Source: Physcia stellaris (taxonomy: Eukaryota; Ascomycota; Lecanoromycetes; Caliciales; Physciaceae). Taken from it: 64,000 bases of DNA. The stretch covers positions 124,001 to 188,000 of the forward strand of contig JABSSW010000052.1 in assembly GCA_018902385.1 (NCBI GenBank). The letters are read 5' to 3'. Of the stretch, positions 37,679-48,810 are shown piece by piece (the first letter of the stretch is position 1; the number at the start of each line of letters is the position of its first letter). The position numbers were made by a program, and so were the translations under genes. The notes beneath the pieces were generated by a model. That model worked only from the letters and a program-made list of their open reading frames with translations, did not search any database and was not told the DNA's origin.

Positions 37679-38863
37679 ATGACAATCAAGCCCGCCCCTG
37701 GTCCCACCCCCCTAGCTTCCTCCTCCACCACCTCCGCCTCACCCTCAACCCACACCCTCTCCTTCCCCGCCCAAACCTTCGCCAAACTCGCGCCCATCCC
37801 CTTCCTTCACGCCCACCTCAAATCCTCCCCATCCCGACGCCCTTCAGGCCGTAGACCCTCCGAAACCCGCCCGCCATCCCTCCACACCGGCTCCCTCTCC
37901 CACGCCTCCGGCAGCGCCGTCGTTCGAATCGGAGACACAGCAGTGGTATGCGGCATCCGCGCGGAGATCCTACTCACCAAAGACGTAGCAGATTGGAAAC
38001 ACCCTGACACCATCCCTCGTTCCCTGCACACCAAGAGCGAAGAAGCTCAAGAAGACGAAACCTCACGAAGAAAAAGGCGGAAAACCGAAACCGACGAGAT
38101 CGCGCGTCTGAACCTCCTAGTGCCCAACGTCGAGCTCAGCACAGGCTGCTCGCCCGCGCACCTCCCCGGCTCCCCACCCAGCGCCCTCGCGCAAACGCTC
38201 TCCTACCGCGTTCTCACGCTGCTGCATACCAGCCAACTGGTCGAGGCCGAGGATCTGAGGATCTGGCACCATCCCCCGACCGCATCCATCACCTCCGAAG
38301 GCGAAGCAATAGAGGCAGAGGAAGCCCCAAAGCCTGAAATAAAAGCCTACTGGACGCTGCATATCACGCTCCTCTTCCTCTCTCTGGACGGCAACCCCTT
38401 CGACGCAGCGTGGCTTGCGCTCCTGGCTGCGCTGAGGGACGTACGGCTCCCGCGCGCGTGGTGGGATGTTGATGCTGAAAATGTGTTGTGCTCGCCCTTG
38501 CCTGAGGAAGCGACGCGGTTGGCGTTGAATGGGTTGCCGGTGCCGCTTACGGTGGGTATGTTCAGCAGGGAGGAGCAGGAGGGTGCGGCTGAGGGAGTGA
38601 AGACGGAGAAGGGCAGGCAGAAATGGTGTTTGGTTGATATGGATGGGTTTGAAGAGGGGTGCGTTAGGGAGACGGCGTGTGTGGTCGTTAAGGGCGAGGG
38701 GAAGGGCGCGGAGATAGTGAGGATTGAGAAAGGTGGAGGTGGGCTGGCTGGGAGAGATGAGATGAGGGAGTTGGTGGGGGCGGCGGGGAGGAGGTGGAGG
38801 GAGTGGCGGGGTTTGTTGGATGGGATACCGGATGATGGAGGGGATACGGAGATGGGAGAATGA
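37679..38863 (+). CDS. RRP43: Exosome complex core subunit Rrp43 (RNase PH fold)
   Basis: A subunit of the nine-protein exosome ring, which threads RNA to Rrp44 and Rrp6 for 3'-to-5' decay and rRNA maturation in nucleus and cytoplasm. It is a single exon of 394 codons from ATG 37679. The RNase PH core starts near residue 75: SGSAVVRIGDTAVVCGIRAEI is the diagnostic strand pair, followed by LNLLVPNVELSTGCSP. A basic/acidic insert (RRKRRKTETDE) lies between them. The second half contains WTLHITLLFLSLDGNPFDAAWLA and LPLTVGMF-like elements of the fold. Eukaryotic ring subunits of this kind lack phosphorolytic activity. Rrp42 and Rrp45 are the likely alternatives; the overall length and insert favour Rrp43. 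Its stop is about 120 bp from the stop of the convergent signal peptide peptidase. Confidence 0.82.
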   Translation: MTIKPAPGPTPLASSSTTSASPSTHTLSFPAQTFAKLAPIPFLHAHLKSSPSRRPSGRRPSETRPPSLHTGSLSHASGSAVVRIGDTAVVCGIRAEILLTKDVADWKHPDTIPRSLHTKSEEAQEDETSRRKRRKTETDEIARLNLLVPNVELSTGCSPAHLPGSPPSALAQTLSYRVLTLLHTSQLVEAEDLRIWHHPPTASITSEGEAIEAEEAPKPEIKAYWTLHITLLFLSLDGNPFDAAWLALLAALRDVRLPRAWWDVDAENVLCSPLPEEATRLALNGLPVPLTVGMFSREEQEGAAEGVKTEKGRQKWCLVDMDGFEEGCVRETACVVVKGEGKGAEIVRIEKGGGGLAGRDEMRELVGAAGRRWREWRGLLDGIPDDGGDTEMGE

Positions 38864-38982
38864 GCTCAGTGGGCATGTCAGAGGACAATGCTGCCTCTGA
38901 GGGAGCAGTGAATTGGCCTTTAAATATCCTACTCAAATGGACTCTGCAACGAGCATCTCTATCCATTGCTTTTTCACCTAAT

Positions 38983-40887
38983 CTACGATGACGACTTCAG
39001 CCTCTTCTCCGGTCTCCTCTCCGACAACTCTGCGTCGCCCCTAATGATTGACTTCCTCATCGAGCGTGTACGGGTCGCAGGCGGCGTATCCGCCATATCA
39101 GCCTCAAATGCCAATCTCAACTCCTCCTCCACGCTCATCTTCGATTTCGGTTTCTGATCAGGGGTCGGATGTTGGGGATGGGCTTCTGGCTCTGAAGACG
39201 AGCTCCCTGGGAAATTGATGGAGAAGAAGACGAGTTCGGACTTCCTGTCTCGGAAGAAGCCGCCTTTCCTCTTGGATGACTTGTCAGCCGTATCTTCTCC
39301 TTCCTTAGCCTCCGATTTGCTTTTGCCACTGCTGGCTGCGTCACGCTTCTCACTGCTCCCTTTCTCACCCTGGCGTGACCACGAGAAGATACTCATCAAG
39401 CCCTTCTTCGGCTCGTCAGGCTTTCCCTCCGCCGTGTCTTCCTCTTCGGTCTCATCGTAATTCCACATGGCTTTGAGGTCGCCGTTGTAAAGTGCAGAAG
39501 CCCACAGGGAGACAAGGACTCCCGGGACGAGGTACAGTAGGGCTGGCTGTGCGCTACCTGAGATGGACATCACGCCGAGTGTTGTCACCATGCCCAGGAT
39601 ATAGCCCCGAATGCAGGCGTAGAAATAGGTCTTCGGGAAGACTCCGCCGTTGATCGGTTCTCCGGCGGTAGACCTGCCGACCCAGAGGCGCTCGCCCCAG
39701 CCGCCGGTTGCTGGTTTATACTCGGCTTTGACATCCTCCTTGTCATCATTCACGTCCATGGCTGCGTCCTTCACGTCTGACAGGGCACTGTTACCTTTGT
39801 CTTTCCCGCCTGCTTGAGTTCGGCGTTTTTGTTTGCGCAGGTAATAGAGATAGAGATCAAATCGCAAGGCAAAACCTATGACCAGACCAGGGAGCACAAT
39901 GTCTCCCAGACCGAGCATCGCAAGAGATTGCTTAGTCGGGTCATCCTTGGGGCTTTGAGGTCTCGGGAAAAGCATCTTTGCCGGAATATCCAGCTTGGTA
40001 GCTACGGTGACCATGAGAGGAGTGTAGAAGACAAAGTAGATGTCGTACACGAAAAGTGCAGCCAATATCAAGCTGCCGGTCGAGAATGTGGTAGGCGACA
40101 TGATTTGGAGAGATGCGTAGGCAAAACTGTATCCAAGAATATTCGTCAGCCACCATGGCTTCGCAACTAAATTGAAATACAATGTCGCCGCTAAGGCGAG
40201 AAGGAAACTCAGGCAACCGTGAGGGCCTATGTGAACGCTCGCTTCAAGCATTCTGTAGATATAAGCTCGGACATGGATTCTCTTCATGGGTATTTCCCTC
40301 AATACCCACAAAGCGCTGGTTACCTTTGGTGAAAGCTTGGTTTTGGACAAACGCCCGGGTAGAGGCGAGTTGCAATTTTCGGAAGGATCTTTCGTACTTA
40401 TGGCTGTTCTTTGCTTCGGTTTGATCTCCCACGATTGTCCTCTACAGGTGTATTTGGATGGAAAGATGATAGAATGAAAAAGGCCCATTGCATCAGTAAA
40501 CAGCTTTGCGACCCCTAATACGCCGAAGACTGCAAAGTACCAATTAAGGATGGTGTTCAAGATAGCTGGATCCTCAAGCCACTTAATAATTAAGTACAGG
40601 CCCGCGAGAGTGGATCCAGCGAGGATAGGGAACATGATAGCATCAGTTGGCGACAGTCCCTCCATTTTCTGTAAGGTCTCAGTGGAGTCTTCTTCGTCAT
40701 CCTCACCTTCTGGCTTCTTCTTTTTGACTGGCTTAGCTGCCGAAGTTGGCCTTGTAAGCGACGCATGAGATCCGGTATAGATAGCGAATAGAGCTGATAG
40801 AAGTACGTGTACGTATGTACCTAACATAGGTCGGACCAAGGCAAGTTGACGTATCGCCTCGTCCAAAAGATGATCGAGAGATGCCAT
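38983..40887 (-). CDS. Signal peptide peptidase (intramembrane aspartyl protease)
   Basis: A GxGD-type presenilin-like protease of the ER that cuts signal peptides and membrane stubs inside the bilayer; in several fungi homologues (SppA) support hypoxia and SREBP activation. It is a single exon of 634 codons from the first ATG at 40887. Catalytic motifs are intact: YD in LFVYDIYFVF (Asp about 282), GLGD in MLGLGDIVLPG (Asp about 329) and the PAL motif in AQPALLYLVPG (about 448). About nine membrane helices are visible. The basic insert RKQKRRTQAGGKDKG follows the GLGD helix. The C-terminal 150 residues are soluble, highly charged and include FSWSRQGEKGSSEKRD. The gene is divergent from the cyclophilin gene (411 bp) and convergent with RRP43. 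Confidence 0.93.
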   Translation of the reverse strand: MASLDHLLDEAIRQLALVRPMLGTYVHVLLSALFAIYTGSHASLTRPTSAAKPVKKKKPEGEDDEEDSTETLQKMEGLSPTDAIMFPILAGSTLAGLYLIIKWLEDPAILNTILNWYFAVFGVLGVAKLFTDAMGLFHSIIFPSKYTCRGQSWEIKPKQRTAISTKDPSENCNSPLPGRLSKTKLSPKVTSALWVLREIPMKRIHVRAYIYRMLEASVHIGPHGCLSFLLALAATLYFNLVAKPWWLTNILGYSFAYASLQIMSPTTFSTGSLILAALFVYDIYFVFYTPLMVTVATKLDIPAKMLFPRPQSPKDDPTKQSLAMLGLGDIVLPGLVIGFALRFDLYLYYLRKQKRRTQAGGKDKGNSALSDVKDAAMDVNDDKEDVKAEYKPATGGWGERLWVGRSTAGEPINGGVFPKTYFYACIRGYILGMVTTLGVMSISGSAQPALLYLVPGVLVSLWASALYNGDLKAMWNYDETEEEDTAEGKPDEPKKGLMSIFSWSRQGEKGSSEKRDAASSGKSKSEAKEGEDTADKSSKRKGGFFRDRKSELVFFSINFPGSSSSEPEAHPQHPTPDQKPKSKMSVEEELRLAFEADMADTPPATRTRSMRKSIIRGDAELSERRPEKRLKSSS

Positions 40888-41298
40888 ATTGAGAGATGGG
40901 ACTATCCCAGGGCCCCTTCTCAATTCTGAAATGATTTAGAGCCAGCCCTTTAACAAGACAGCGATTATTTTAGGAAGTATTTCGGAGAGCGAGAGATCCA
41001 GTGGGGACAATACTTCAGCGGTCGATTATGCCACCTGGTGGATGACGTCCATCCCTAGAAGAGTGGTACTAGTTCGGAGCCCGCAAAAGTACATACTGAC
41101 TCATACAAACATTAATATTGCAAGAAGGCGACTGTTGGACAAGTGTCCAAAAATTGGAGCCACATGTGACTAAGGCGCCCGAAGCGGGTAAGGCCACATC
41201 AAACACCACTAGCCTGGCTGCCTTGCAGATCGATGAAGTCGAATCTTTCAACTGCCAAATTTTCTGACCAACCGAGTCAAGAGCACATTTCAACGGCT
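40888..41298. promoter_or_regulatory. Divergent promoter region SPP / cyclophilin
   Basis: 411 bp between two divergent ATGs. No defined element recognised. Confidence 0.4.
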
Positions 41299-41894
41299 AT
41301 GGCAACGAATGTCGCCATAGACACGACCATGGTATTCGTCGAGATCACTCCCACCCTCGACTATTGCTGAATGCTTGCAGGGATCAATTGTGGTCGAGCT
41401 CTATAACAACCATGCACCCAAGGTAGGAGCCTACCCGTCCAATCTAGTTCAAGTACGCCTACTCATACTATGTTCAGACATGCAAGAACTTCGCTTCTCT
41501 TGCCCAAAGAGGGTACTACAATAACGTCATAGTACACCGCATCATTCCCAATTTCATGATCCAGACTGGAGACCCAACAGGGACTGGTCGTGGGGGCAGC
41601 TCCATCTACGGCGAGAAGTTCGAGGATGAGATTGATGCATCACTTAAACATACTGGGGCTGGCATTCTGAGCATGGCGAATAGCGGTCCGAATACCAATG
41701 GAAGCCAATTCTTCATCACGCTTGCGCCCACGCCTTGGCTGGATGGGAAACATACCATATTCGGTAGGGTTAAGAGTGGCTTGAGAGTCGTACAGAGGAT
41801 GGGTTTGGTTAAGACTGGAGCCGAGGACCGACCTACGGAGCAGGTCAAAATATTGAAAGCTAGGGTTATGGATGAGAGTGGAGACGGCGTATGA
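41299..41894 (+). CDS. Cyclophilin-type peptidyl-prolyl isomerase, PPIL1-like
   Basis: Catalyses cis-trans isomerisation of X-Pro bonds; short single-domain cyclophilins of this type are spliceosome-associated (PPIL1). Exons 41299-41331, 41381-41422 and 41478-41894 close in phase to give 163 aa. The opening [21 protein letters not shown] and [21 protein letters not shown] match the short PPIL1 form rather than CypA. Catalytic and binding residues are present: [13 protein letters not shown] (the Arg, Phe and Gln), NGSQFFITL and the cyclosporin-contact Trp in [11 protein letters not shown]. No RNA-binding or WD domain is attached. The first two exons are very short, 33 and 42 nt. Confidence 0.92.
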
Positions 41895-42498
41895 AAAGAT
41901 TTCGATGGAGCAACGGAACACCTGAGCGCAACAGAACTGTGAGCTGGGATTTCTATTACGGTCCTCGAGTATAAGTACCTTGGGGACAGCCTCGATTCTT
42001 GGCCTACGCGGAAGACCTGCTAATCCGCTAGGTTGGAATAATGCGGGTCTGCGCGAATATGACGTGCTTGTAACCTGCTCGAGGTTCCGGAGTACGAAGC
42101 GAAGGCATTCAGTGTTCGCTACACCATGACAATTCCAGATCTACGGTGTGCGATCCGCCATCTGCCTCGGTTGGGACATGTTAAACAGGGATACCAAGGG
42201 GCAGATAGGCTATTCAATCGGAAGCGATATTGTTACGTTTAAAGAGACAGGATAAATCGAACCTCCAGAACTGGACAAGGCGAAATACGCCTTAGTAGTA
42301 CCTGCCTTAGCCTCGTATAAATAGCGCTAAGATAAGATAGAGCTTTGACAACACTACAATGCTTGAGATCTTTCTCTCCTCACGTTTCGGTACGTGACTG
42401 GTCAGGTATCACATACGTGGGCTTATTATCGCGCTGAAGTCCCTCTGCTTATAGCTATAAAGTCTTGCTTCATTCAAACACAATCTGCCACATCTAAC
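41895..42498. other. Intergenic, contains GNAT promoter
   Basis: About 600 bp without a supported gene. It includes the TATA-like element listed separately. Confidence 0.45.
42316..42323 (+). promoter_or_regulatory. TATA-box-like element
   Basis: TATAAATA lies 183 bp before the acetyltransferase ATG, a plausible core-promoter distance given a short 5' leader. Confidence 0.4.
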
Positions 42499-43170
42499 AT
42501 GTCTGCAATAACTGCTTTCTTCAAGAGCGAAGAACGATTGTTACCGTCAAAGGTGCATATCGAACCGGTGACATCAAGCACGATAGCCTCGTATCGCCGA
42601 TTGATTACATTACTTCTGCCTATCCGCTATCCTGATAAATTTTACAAAGACTCGGTCGCGAATAACACAGACTCCTCGTTGGCTCGAATTGCAATATGGA
42701 ATGGAGGAGATGCTCGCGTTGAGCATCAGACTACGAGTCAGAACGTCGTAGGTGGCATTCAATGTCGTCTAGAAGATGTTCCATCAACCCCGACAGGAGA
42801 ACGCTTGCTCTACATTCAGACAGTCGGTGTCTTGGCACCTTACAGACAGCTTGGAATTGCAACCCTACTACTTGATGACATCGTTGCTACAGTCATTAAC
42901 CATTATGAAAAGGTGACTTTGATATATGCGCATGTTTGGGAAGCTAACACCGATGCTTTGGAATGGTACAGTCAACGAGGTTTCGCATTGGATAAGGAAG
43001 TCCTTCAGGGCTACTATCGACGGTTGAAGCCTAGTGGAGCGAGAATTGTGCGGAGAAGAATCAGCATTGAAGACCATCTGGCCGCTAAGAACCATGGCTT
43101 GACCTCAGGAGCCGAGGAAATCGTGCCAGGAGATGGTGGTAGCAACCAACCCTCGAACACTCAGCCCTAA
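42499..43170 (+). CDS. GNAT-family N-acetyltransferase, Naa50-like
   Basis: Transfers acetyl from acetyl-CoA to an amino group; the closest pattern is the Naa50/San N-terminal acetyltransferase. Single exon from ATG 42499, 223 aa. The N-terminal part has the LLPIRYPDKFYKDSV motif typical of Naa50 (IPVxYPxxFY). The acetyl-CoA loop is VGVLAPYRQLGIATLLLDDI, matching Q/RxxGxG/A. Later, YAHVWEANTDALEWYSQRGF corresponds to the HVQxxNxxAxxFY motif, and the product-strand region GYYRRLKP follows. A 45-residue polar tail is unlike compact animal Naa50. The frame is open for 35 codons upstream of the ATG but contains no ATG. Confidence 0.85.
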   Translation: MSAITAFFKSEERLLPSKVHIEPVTSSTIASYRRLITLLLPIRYPDKFYKDSVANNTDSSLARIAIWNGGDARVEHQTTSQNVVGGIQCRLEDVPSTPTGERLLYIQTVGVLAPYRQLGIATLLLDDIVATVINHYEKVTLIYAHVWEANTDALEWYSQRGFALDKEVLQGYYRRLKPSGARIVRRRISIEDHLAAKNHGLTSGAEEIVPGDGGSNQPSNTQP

Positions 43171-43763
43171 TATGACGTTTGGATTTGCAGGCTCAACTCT
43201 GGTTGAGATGATCAACTGTATATCTGCAGAACCGAGCCACAAGCCTAGTCTCGGATGTTGGATGCCTCGTCGATATAACACAAGGTTCAGGGCGACACGA
43301 CATAAGCCCGTTCTCTGGCAGGCTCGGTATCAACAAAGATCTGAGAGCGTCGACCTGGCCATAATCATCTGGCCTAGAGGACTAGAGCACGAATGCCCCT
43401 TCTGAGAAATTCTACACGAAGGTGCTCAGGAGATATCGATCTGGCCGACCAACCCTTGCCCGATTGGGCAGGATACGAGAGTAAAGAGCGAAAATTGCAT
43501 CCTTCTTTAGTAAGCGAGAAACAGCCTGGGGACAAACTCCATCGTCGGCAAGAGGAGATTTAACGCAACCTTTAACCTTTCTTGAAATAATCACTACCTG
43601 GGTGTGTGGCCTGGCGTCAGAATATCAGTCAGATTATATCAAGTCTTTGAAGGCATAGAGGGAGGTCCGTAGCCGTGGGCTTCTGAATTGTTTGGCTTAG
43701 CAGAACAACGTGCCAATGAATTTTGAATGTATAATACAGCGCTGCTTATTCTCGACAAAGCTC
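43171..43763. other. Intergenic
   Basis: Convergent interval between the acetyltransferase and Mic19 stops. Nothing recognised. Confidence 0.45.
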
Positions 43764-44472
43764 CTAGTCCCACACTCGATCTAGAAAGTCCTTCTCTATT
43801 CTTCCGACCTCTGTCTTGAAAGCTTCAACCTCCTTCCAGCAGTCCAGCGGCCTCCTGTCATTGTCTCGCAAACATTTGATGACCTTGCTCTTTGCTTCTT
43901 CTATCCTATTATCCCCAACCACATCTTCTCGGATCTTCCTCGCCTGCAGTTTCTTTTTCAGATTGTCAATCTCGCCCTGAACACTCTGTCTTCCGAGGTC
44001 TCGCATTCTTTCACTCTCCTTTTTGGTGGCAGCATCTGCACCTGAGCCAGGTGGGAAAGGAATCCCAGTCGCGTCAGAAGCGGATTCCAGAGGTCCTGAA
44101 GGTGCAGGAGTATCGGGCGCCGAAGAGATCTCATCTTCGAGCTTGAACAAGGCGGCGGAGGTTTCGTCAGACAGGCGAGAAAGTTCGGCGGCAACACGGC
44201 GCTGAATATGGAGTTCGAGGTCGGAGGATCGGGTGCTGTCGGTCTACGCCATTTGTACGTTAGACATCAAGCGGAATTGAGGAGGAGCAGATAGTACCTC
44301 AGGGCTTGCTTGGAGAGCATTCACTAAATCGGGGGAGAAGCTGACGGGGGTTTCGCTGCCATAATAGTTAGTCTAAGCTTTCTGACTGTCAAGTGGCCTT
44401 GAATGATATTGCATACGCTGTGAAGACATGCTCTGTACTCGAAGGAGGCGGTTTTGAGGAGGATTGGCCCAT
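43764..44472 (-). CDS. MIC19: MICOS complex subunit Mic19 (CHCH-domain, N-myristoylation signal)
   Basis: Peripheral subunit of MICOS, which holds crista junctions at the mitochondrial inner membrane. Minus-strand exons 44472-44417, 44355-44298 and 44243-43764 close in phase to give 197 aa. The start MGQSSSKP is a good N-myristoylation motif (Gly2, Ser6), as known for Mic19/CHCHD3. A helical DUF737-like middle follows (LHIQRRVAAELSRL; a long Lys/Arg/Glu coiled stretch at about 120-165). The C-terminus carries one cysteine pair in KCLRDNDRRPLDCWKEV, spaced by ten residues, as the reduced CHCH motif of fungal Mic19. The 56-nt first exon supplies the whole lipidation signal. It starts 952 bp from the divergent glucokinase ATG. 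Confidence 0.85.
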
Positions 44473-45423
44473 CGCGAAAGTCCCAGTGGAGCTGCCTAGT
44501 CAAAGAAGCAATTGAATGCGACGTGATGCCGCGACGCCCTAGAAACTTTTTGAGAGCCTCTGCGGCCTGTATCTATGGAATCCTACTTTGCGTGATCATC
44601 TCGACTGTGGATTCGCATGCAATTGAAAGGATGTCGCTGCTCGATTGGGAATCAGCAAGTTTCGGAACGGGGGTTTCTCCGCCCAGACCCTTGTTCGCCT
44701 GGCATATCATAGGGCTGGCACAAAGATCGTGTTTCGAGTCTGCGACAGCTTAAGGTACTGTTGCTTACACATACCCTTCTTTGTTCTGTACATATCAATT
44801 GACCTTTCATAGCTCTGTAATTAGCCTGTATACGTGGTGTACCTTTGCACGACTTCTCTCTAATGCGATCCAGCCCGAAGCCTCCTCCGCACCACCAAAG
44901 CTTCCCCGCATTCTGATGTAACAGCACAACCCCGAGGCTCGAAATACTCCTCAGTTCTTGGTCGCGCAAGGTCGCAACAGGCGAAGAGATAGGCTGGGCG
45001 CATTCCACGAGCTTGAAGTCATACAAGCAACCCTTCTGCCGTAGCAGAGACTTTAGAAACAGAGCTTCCAATTAGCCCCGCCTCGATTGGCTTTTCCTCC
45101 CGAACGAAGCAGCATTGGCGTCCCACAATCCCCACATATCTCCAATCTTCGAGACACCTTCGCCTCGCCCCGTCCGATTTTACACTGCTGATTTGCGACG
45201 CTCCTCAAAGCTGTCCCGTAGGCCGTGGATCTCTGTCTCTCAAGCTGTCTCATTTGCTTTCTTGGTCCTTGTACTTGTTATCCAGTTCATTATACCTTCA
45301 CATGTGCATGTTGGAAACATCTTTCGAGATCCTTCACGTGGGGGCGCCAGCGTAGAGCCTGTTGCCTCCTGCCCGAAATCATTCATCTTCTCGGAACCTT
45401 TACCTACATCTAGTCTACATAGG
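44473..45423. other. Intergenic, MIC19 to glucokinase
   Basis: No independent gene supported. The last 309 bp (45115-45423) are open in frame with the glucokinase but lack an ATG; they include a hydrophobic stretch of about 20 codons. See findings. Confidence 0.45.
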
Positions 45424-47078
45424 ATGTCGTTGCTCGAGGAGGCCAGGCGAGTGGCTGCGGAGTTCGAATACCCAGCAAAAGATGTCAATATAGGGGTTAA
45501 AGAGTTCATACGGCAGATGGGTTGGTCGAACCCACCCTCATGAACCTAAAGGTGTACTGATCAGCTCTCTAGATGAGGGTTTGCAAAAGACAGGGACATC
45601 GATGAGTCAAATTCCCACATATGTCACATCCGTACCCAATGGAACAGAGAAAGTATGACCGCTCCCTTTCCATAAACTCCAGGGCTTATCTTGTCTGGCA
45701 GGGACTCTATCTGGCAGTGGATCTTGGAGGGACAAACTTCCGCGTCTGCTCCATACAGCTGCATGGGGATACTACTTTTTCCTTGACGCAATCCAAAGTC
45801 GCCATACCGAAAGAGCTCATGACCGCAAAAACAGCACAAGAGCTCTTCTCCTTCCTTGCAAAGCAAATAGAAAAATTCCTGAAGACGCATCATAATGACC
45901 ATTTTGAAGCACATCACGAGAGGCGAAAAGCAATGTCTCCGTCCGAAAGCTTTGGAGACGAAGATCTCTTTCAATTAGGATTTACATTTTCATTTCCTGT
46001 TCATCAAATAGGTATCAACAAAGGCACCCTAATCCGTTGGACTAAAGGCTTCGACATCGAAGACGCCGTGGGCAAGGACGTCTGTGAGCTCTTGCAGAAA
46101 GAAATAGATGCCTTACATCTCCCGGTCAAGGTCGCTGCACTGGTGAACGACACAGTGGGGACCCTGATGGCCCGCTCCTACACGTCGCCAGGCAAGACAG
46201 GAACCTTACTTGGCGCCATCTTTGGCACTGGCACGAATGGCGCCTATGTCGAAAGGCTCGATCGAGTTACTAAAATGGCTACGCTGTCAGGGTCGACGGA
46301 CTACGACAAATCTACCGGCCACATGATCGTCAACACAGAATGGGGCTCGTTTGATAATCAAATGTCTGTATTACCAAACACACCTTACGACATCTCTCTC
46401 GACAGCGAAAGCGTGAACCCGGGAATACAAATGTTCGAAAAGCGCGTCTCGGGAATGTTTTTGGGTGAGGTCCTACGTCGGGCACTTCTCGCATTAGTAC
46501 AGAAGAAGGAATGCCAACTGTTTAAAGACGAAAACTCCAGCAGCAACGACATTCACTCGACGACGACGATTGCAGATGATAGCATGCTATACAAGCAGTG
46601 GGGCATCGACACCAGTTTTTTAAGTGTCGTCCATCAAGATACCTCTTCTGGCTACCGCATCACGCGGCAGGCGCTAGCTCGCGATCTGGGCGTCGACGCA
46701 GCGAGTACGGAGGACGCAGAAGCTGTGAAAATTCTGGTGGCAGCGATAGGCAAGCGCTCTGCACGATTGTCGGCTGTAGCTATCGCAGCAGTCATCTTGT
46801 CGACCGGGAACATGGACGATAGTTCAGAAGGGAACATTGCCAAAGGCGAGGAGATGGAGGTCGATGAGGAGAAGGTCATAGACATAGGGGTTGATGGGAG
46901 TCTGGTCGAGTACTATCCCGGCTTCGAGGAATATATCCGCGAAGCCCTAAGGGAGATTGAGGGGATCGGCGAGAAGGGAGAGAAGAGGGTAAGAATTGGG
47001 ATTGCAAAGGATGGGAGCGGAGTCGGAGCAGCTCTGATAGCGCTGGTGGCGGGCAGTACCGAGAAGCCGGGGAGCTGA
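45424..47078 (+). CDS. Glucokinase (hexokinase family)
   Basis: Phosphorylates glucose with ATP to glucose-6-phosphate in the cytosol, the first step of glycolysis. Exons 45424-45520, 45573-45652 and 45702-47078 close in phase to give 517 aa. Key motifs are phosphate-1 LAVDLGGTNFRV, the sugar-binding signature LGFTFSFPVHQIGINKGTL (in the LGFTFSFP form), VNDTVGTLMA with the catalytic Asp, phosphate-2 IFGTGTNGAY, and NTEWGSF. QIPTYVTSVPNGTEKGLYLA before phosphate-1 is typical of fungal glucokinase (GlkA/Glk1) rather than hexokinase 2. An unusual acidic insert (GNIAKGEEMEVDEEK, about residues 433-447) sits near the C-terminal adenosine region. The start is the first ATG of an otherwise longer open frame. 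Confidence 0.92.
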
Positions 47079-48554
47079 GACGGGAATTCACGGTCTGGTA
47101 TGTCCTGGCCTCACCCCAACTGCAAGCTCATACTATGTCATGCCTCGCATGTCAGCATTTGCCAACCTGCAGGCTAACTACGTCTACAGGCGAACAACAA
47201 GGAGCAGAAAGGCAAGAAAGCTTGAGCATTGGATATTAGTGCTTACATCGTACTTGATACGGTATCTATCCGCTAGTATGTACCATATACTGAGGATCTC
47301 AGCAAGCATCTACTTCGTTAGCTCTTCAACTGCTCCTTCACTACCTCAAACAGTCAATGCCTTGAGCATGTCCTTGAGTTCTTTTTTCTTTCTTGGAAGT
47401 GTCCAAAGTCAGGAAATCGATCATTTAGACAGGTTTACTAACGGATCATCACCGCTGTGAAGTACACATTGACAGCATAGTAATGTTGGTTTTCAGACAA
47501 GCATTAGCAAAGGTGAGCTGATAGTTTCCTGGCACTGGGTGTTCTTGATCCTTTGAATTTAGACTTCCAGAGGTAACCTCCGGACTAGCTGCTCACTATA
47601 TAGGCTTTCATAAGCGAATGACGACGTAACTGTCTCGTTTGGCACTTGTCGTTCTCGGATCTCGCCGCTCGATCCATTATGCAGCGTTTAATGTTTGCAA
47701 TACCCCCAAAACAAGGCAATTATTAACGTGTGGATCTCACCCAAAGCTCAATGATGGCGACATTATGCTATTAACATCCGCCAGTATAGGATCCTCAAAC
47801 GGCGTCCCTATGGCGTGACATGATGAAAGCGCATAACAACTCGAGCATCGTCTCCGTTTCCCATCTTCAAGGGGCCAACAGGGAGGAAGAGGTAAATCTT
47901 CGATGGAGCTAGACTGAATCTACTTCTAGGACCGAGGACCCAGTTGTTAGGAGTTGCTTACAGCCGAGGGTAGGGAGATGATAGAATATGTCTTGGCTCG
48001 TGATAGCCCTTCCGATGTCAAAGGCAGCTCGGAGAAAGAAGAGTTCTGGATTTTGTGGCTGCGTCGTGAGACTTCACCGTGGGGGCTCATAAGAGATAGG
48101 CACTCTCATCGCACGGGCACATTATGGAGTAGGTTGTTTTTCTTGAATGTTTGATCACTTGTAGGCTATAATGCTTTCCTAGCTTCCGTGTTCGACGCCT
48201 TCTTTGATCAGATTTGATGTACACCGATTCTTGCATGCTCACTTATTCAGCCCACATTTTCCAGCTGCAATGTTTTCAGACCGAGCCCGTGAGGCCTGCA
48301 AGTATCTCCGCTGCACGATGAGGTTTGTTGCCTCTTTCCCCTTCACACTTAGAAAGTCCATCAACACTGGAACGAGTATCGAACTTATATCTGCGATTCC
48401 ATACTCTCAGTAACAGCACGAATCCGTAGAATTAACCTCTTGTATTGCAGCACAATGCCAAGCGCACAGGAGAGTTCTCAAACGATAACAGCGATAACGC
48501 AAGGAATTCCTGCAAGCTTCCACCACCCTCCTCAAAGCCTTGGAGAAAGCTGCG

Positions 48555-48661
48555 GACCAATCGCATCGATTTGCGGCCGCCACGCTAGCGCCGGGACCAA
48601 TCGCACTGATTTGCGGCCGCCACGCTAGCGCCGCGACCAATCGCAAGGAGTTGCGATCGCC
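48555..48661 (+). repeat. 40-bp CCAAT repeat array, left arm
   Basis: About 2.7 copies of a GC-rich 40-bp unit. The CCAAT words start at 48557, 48597 and 48637, exactly 40 bp apart. Each unit carries CCAATCGCA, then TTGCGGCCGC and CACGCTAGCGCCG. Forty is not a multiple of three, so the array is not a protein repeat. Confidence 0.85.
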
Positions 48662-48810
48662 CGTATTTTCGTCTTTCACCATTAATTATCACCTTCAAAA
48701 TACGCCACGAATCTATCTACAACTATATAATTATTCTCTTCCGCGTCTTTGAACAGCATGAAGAATCGTATCACTGGAAACGTTGAAGATGGGACCTGGT
48801 GACTTCTCCC

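Noticed and set aside
47140-47460. 106-codon plus-strand frame after glucokinase
   Set aside because: Composition is not protein-like and no family is recognised; likely 3' flank.
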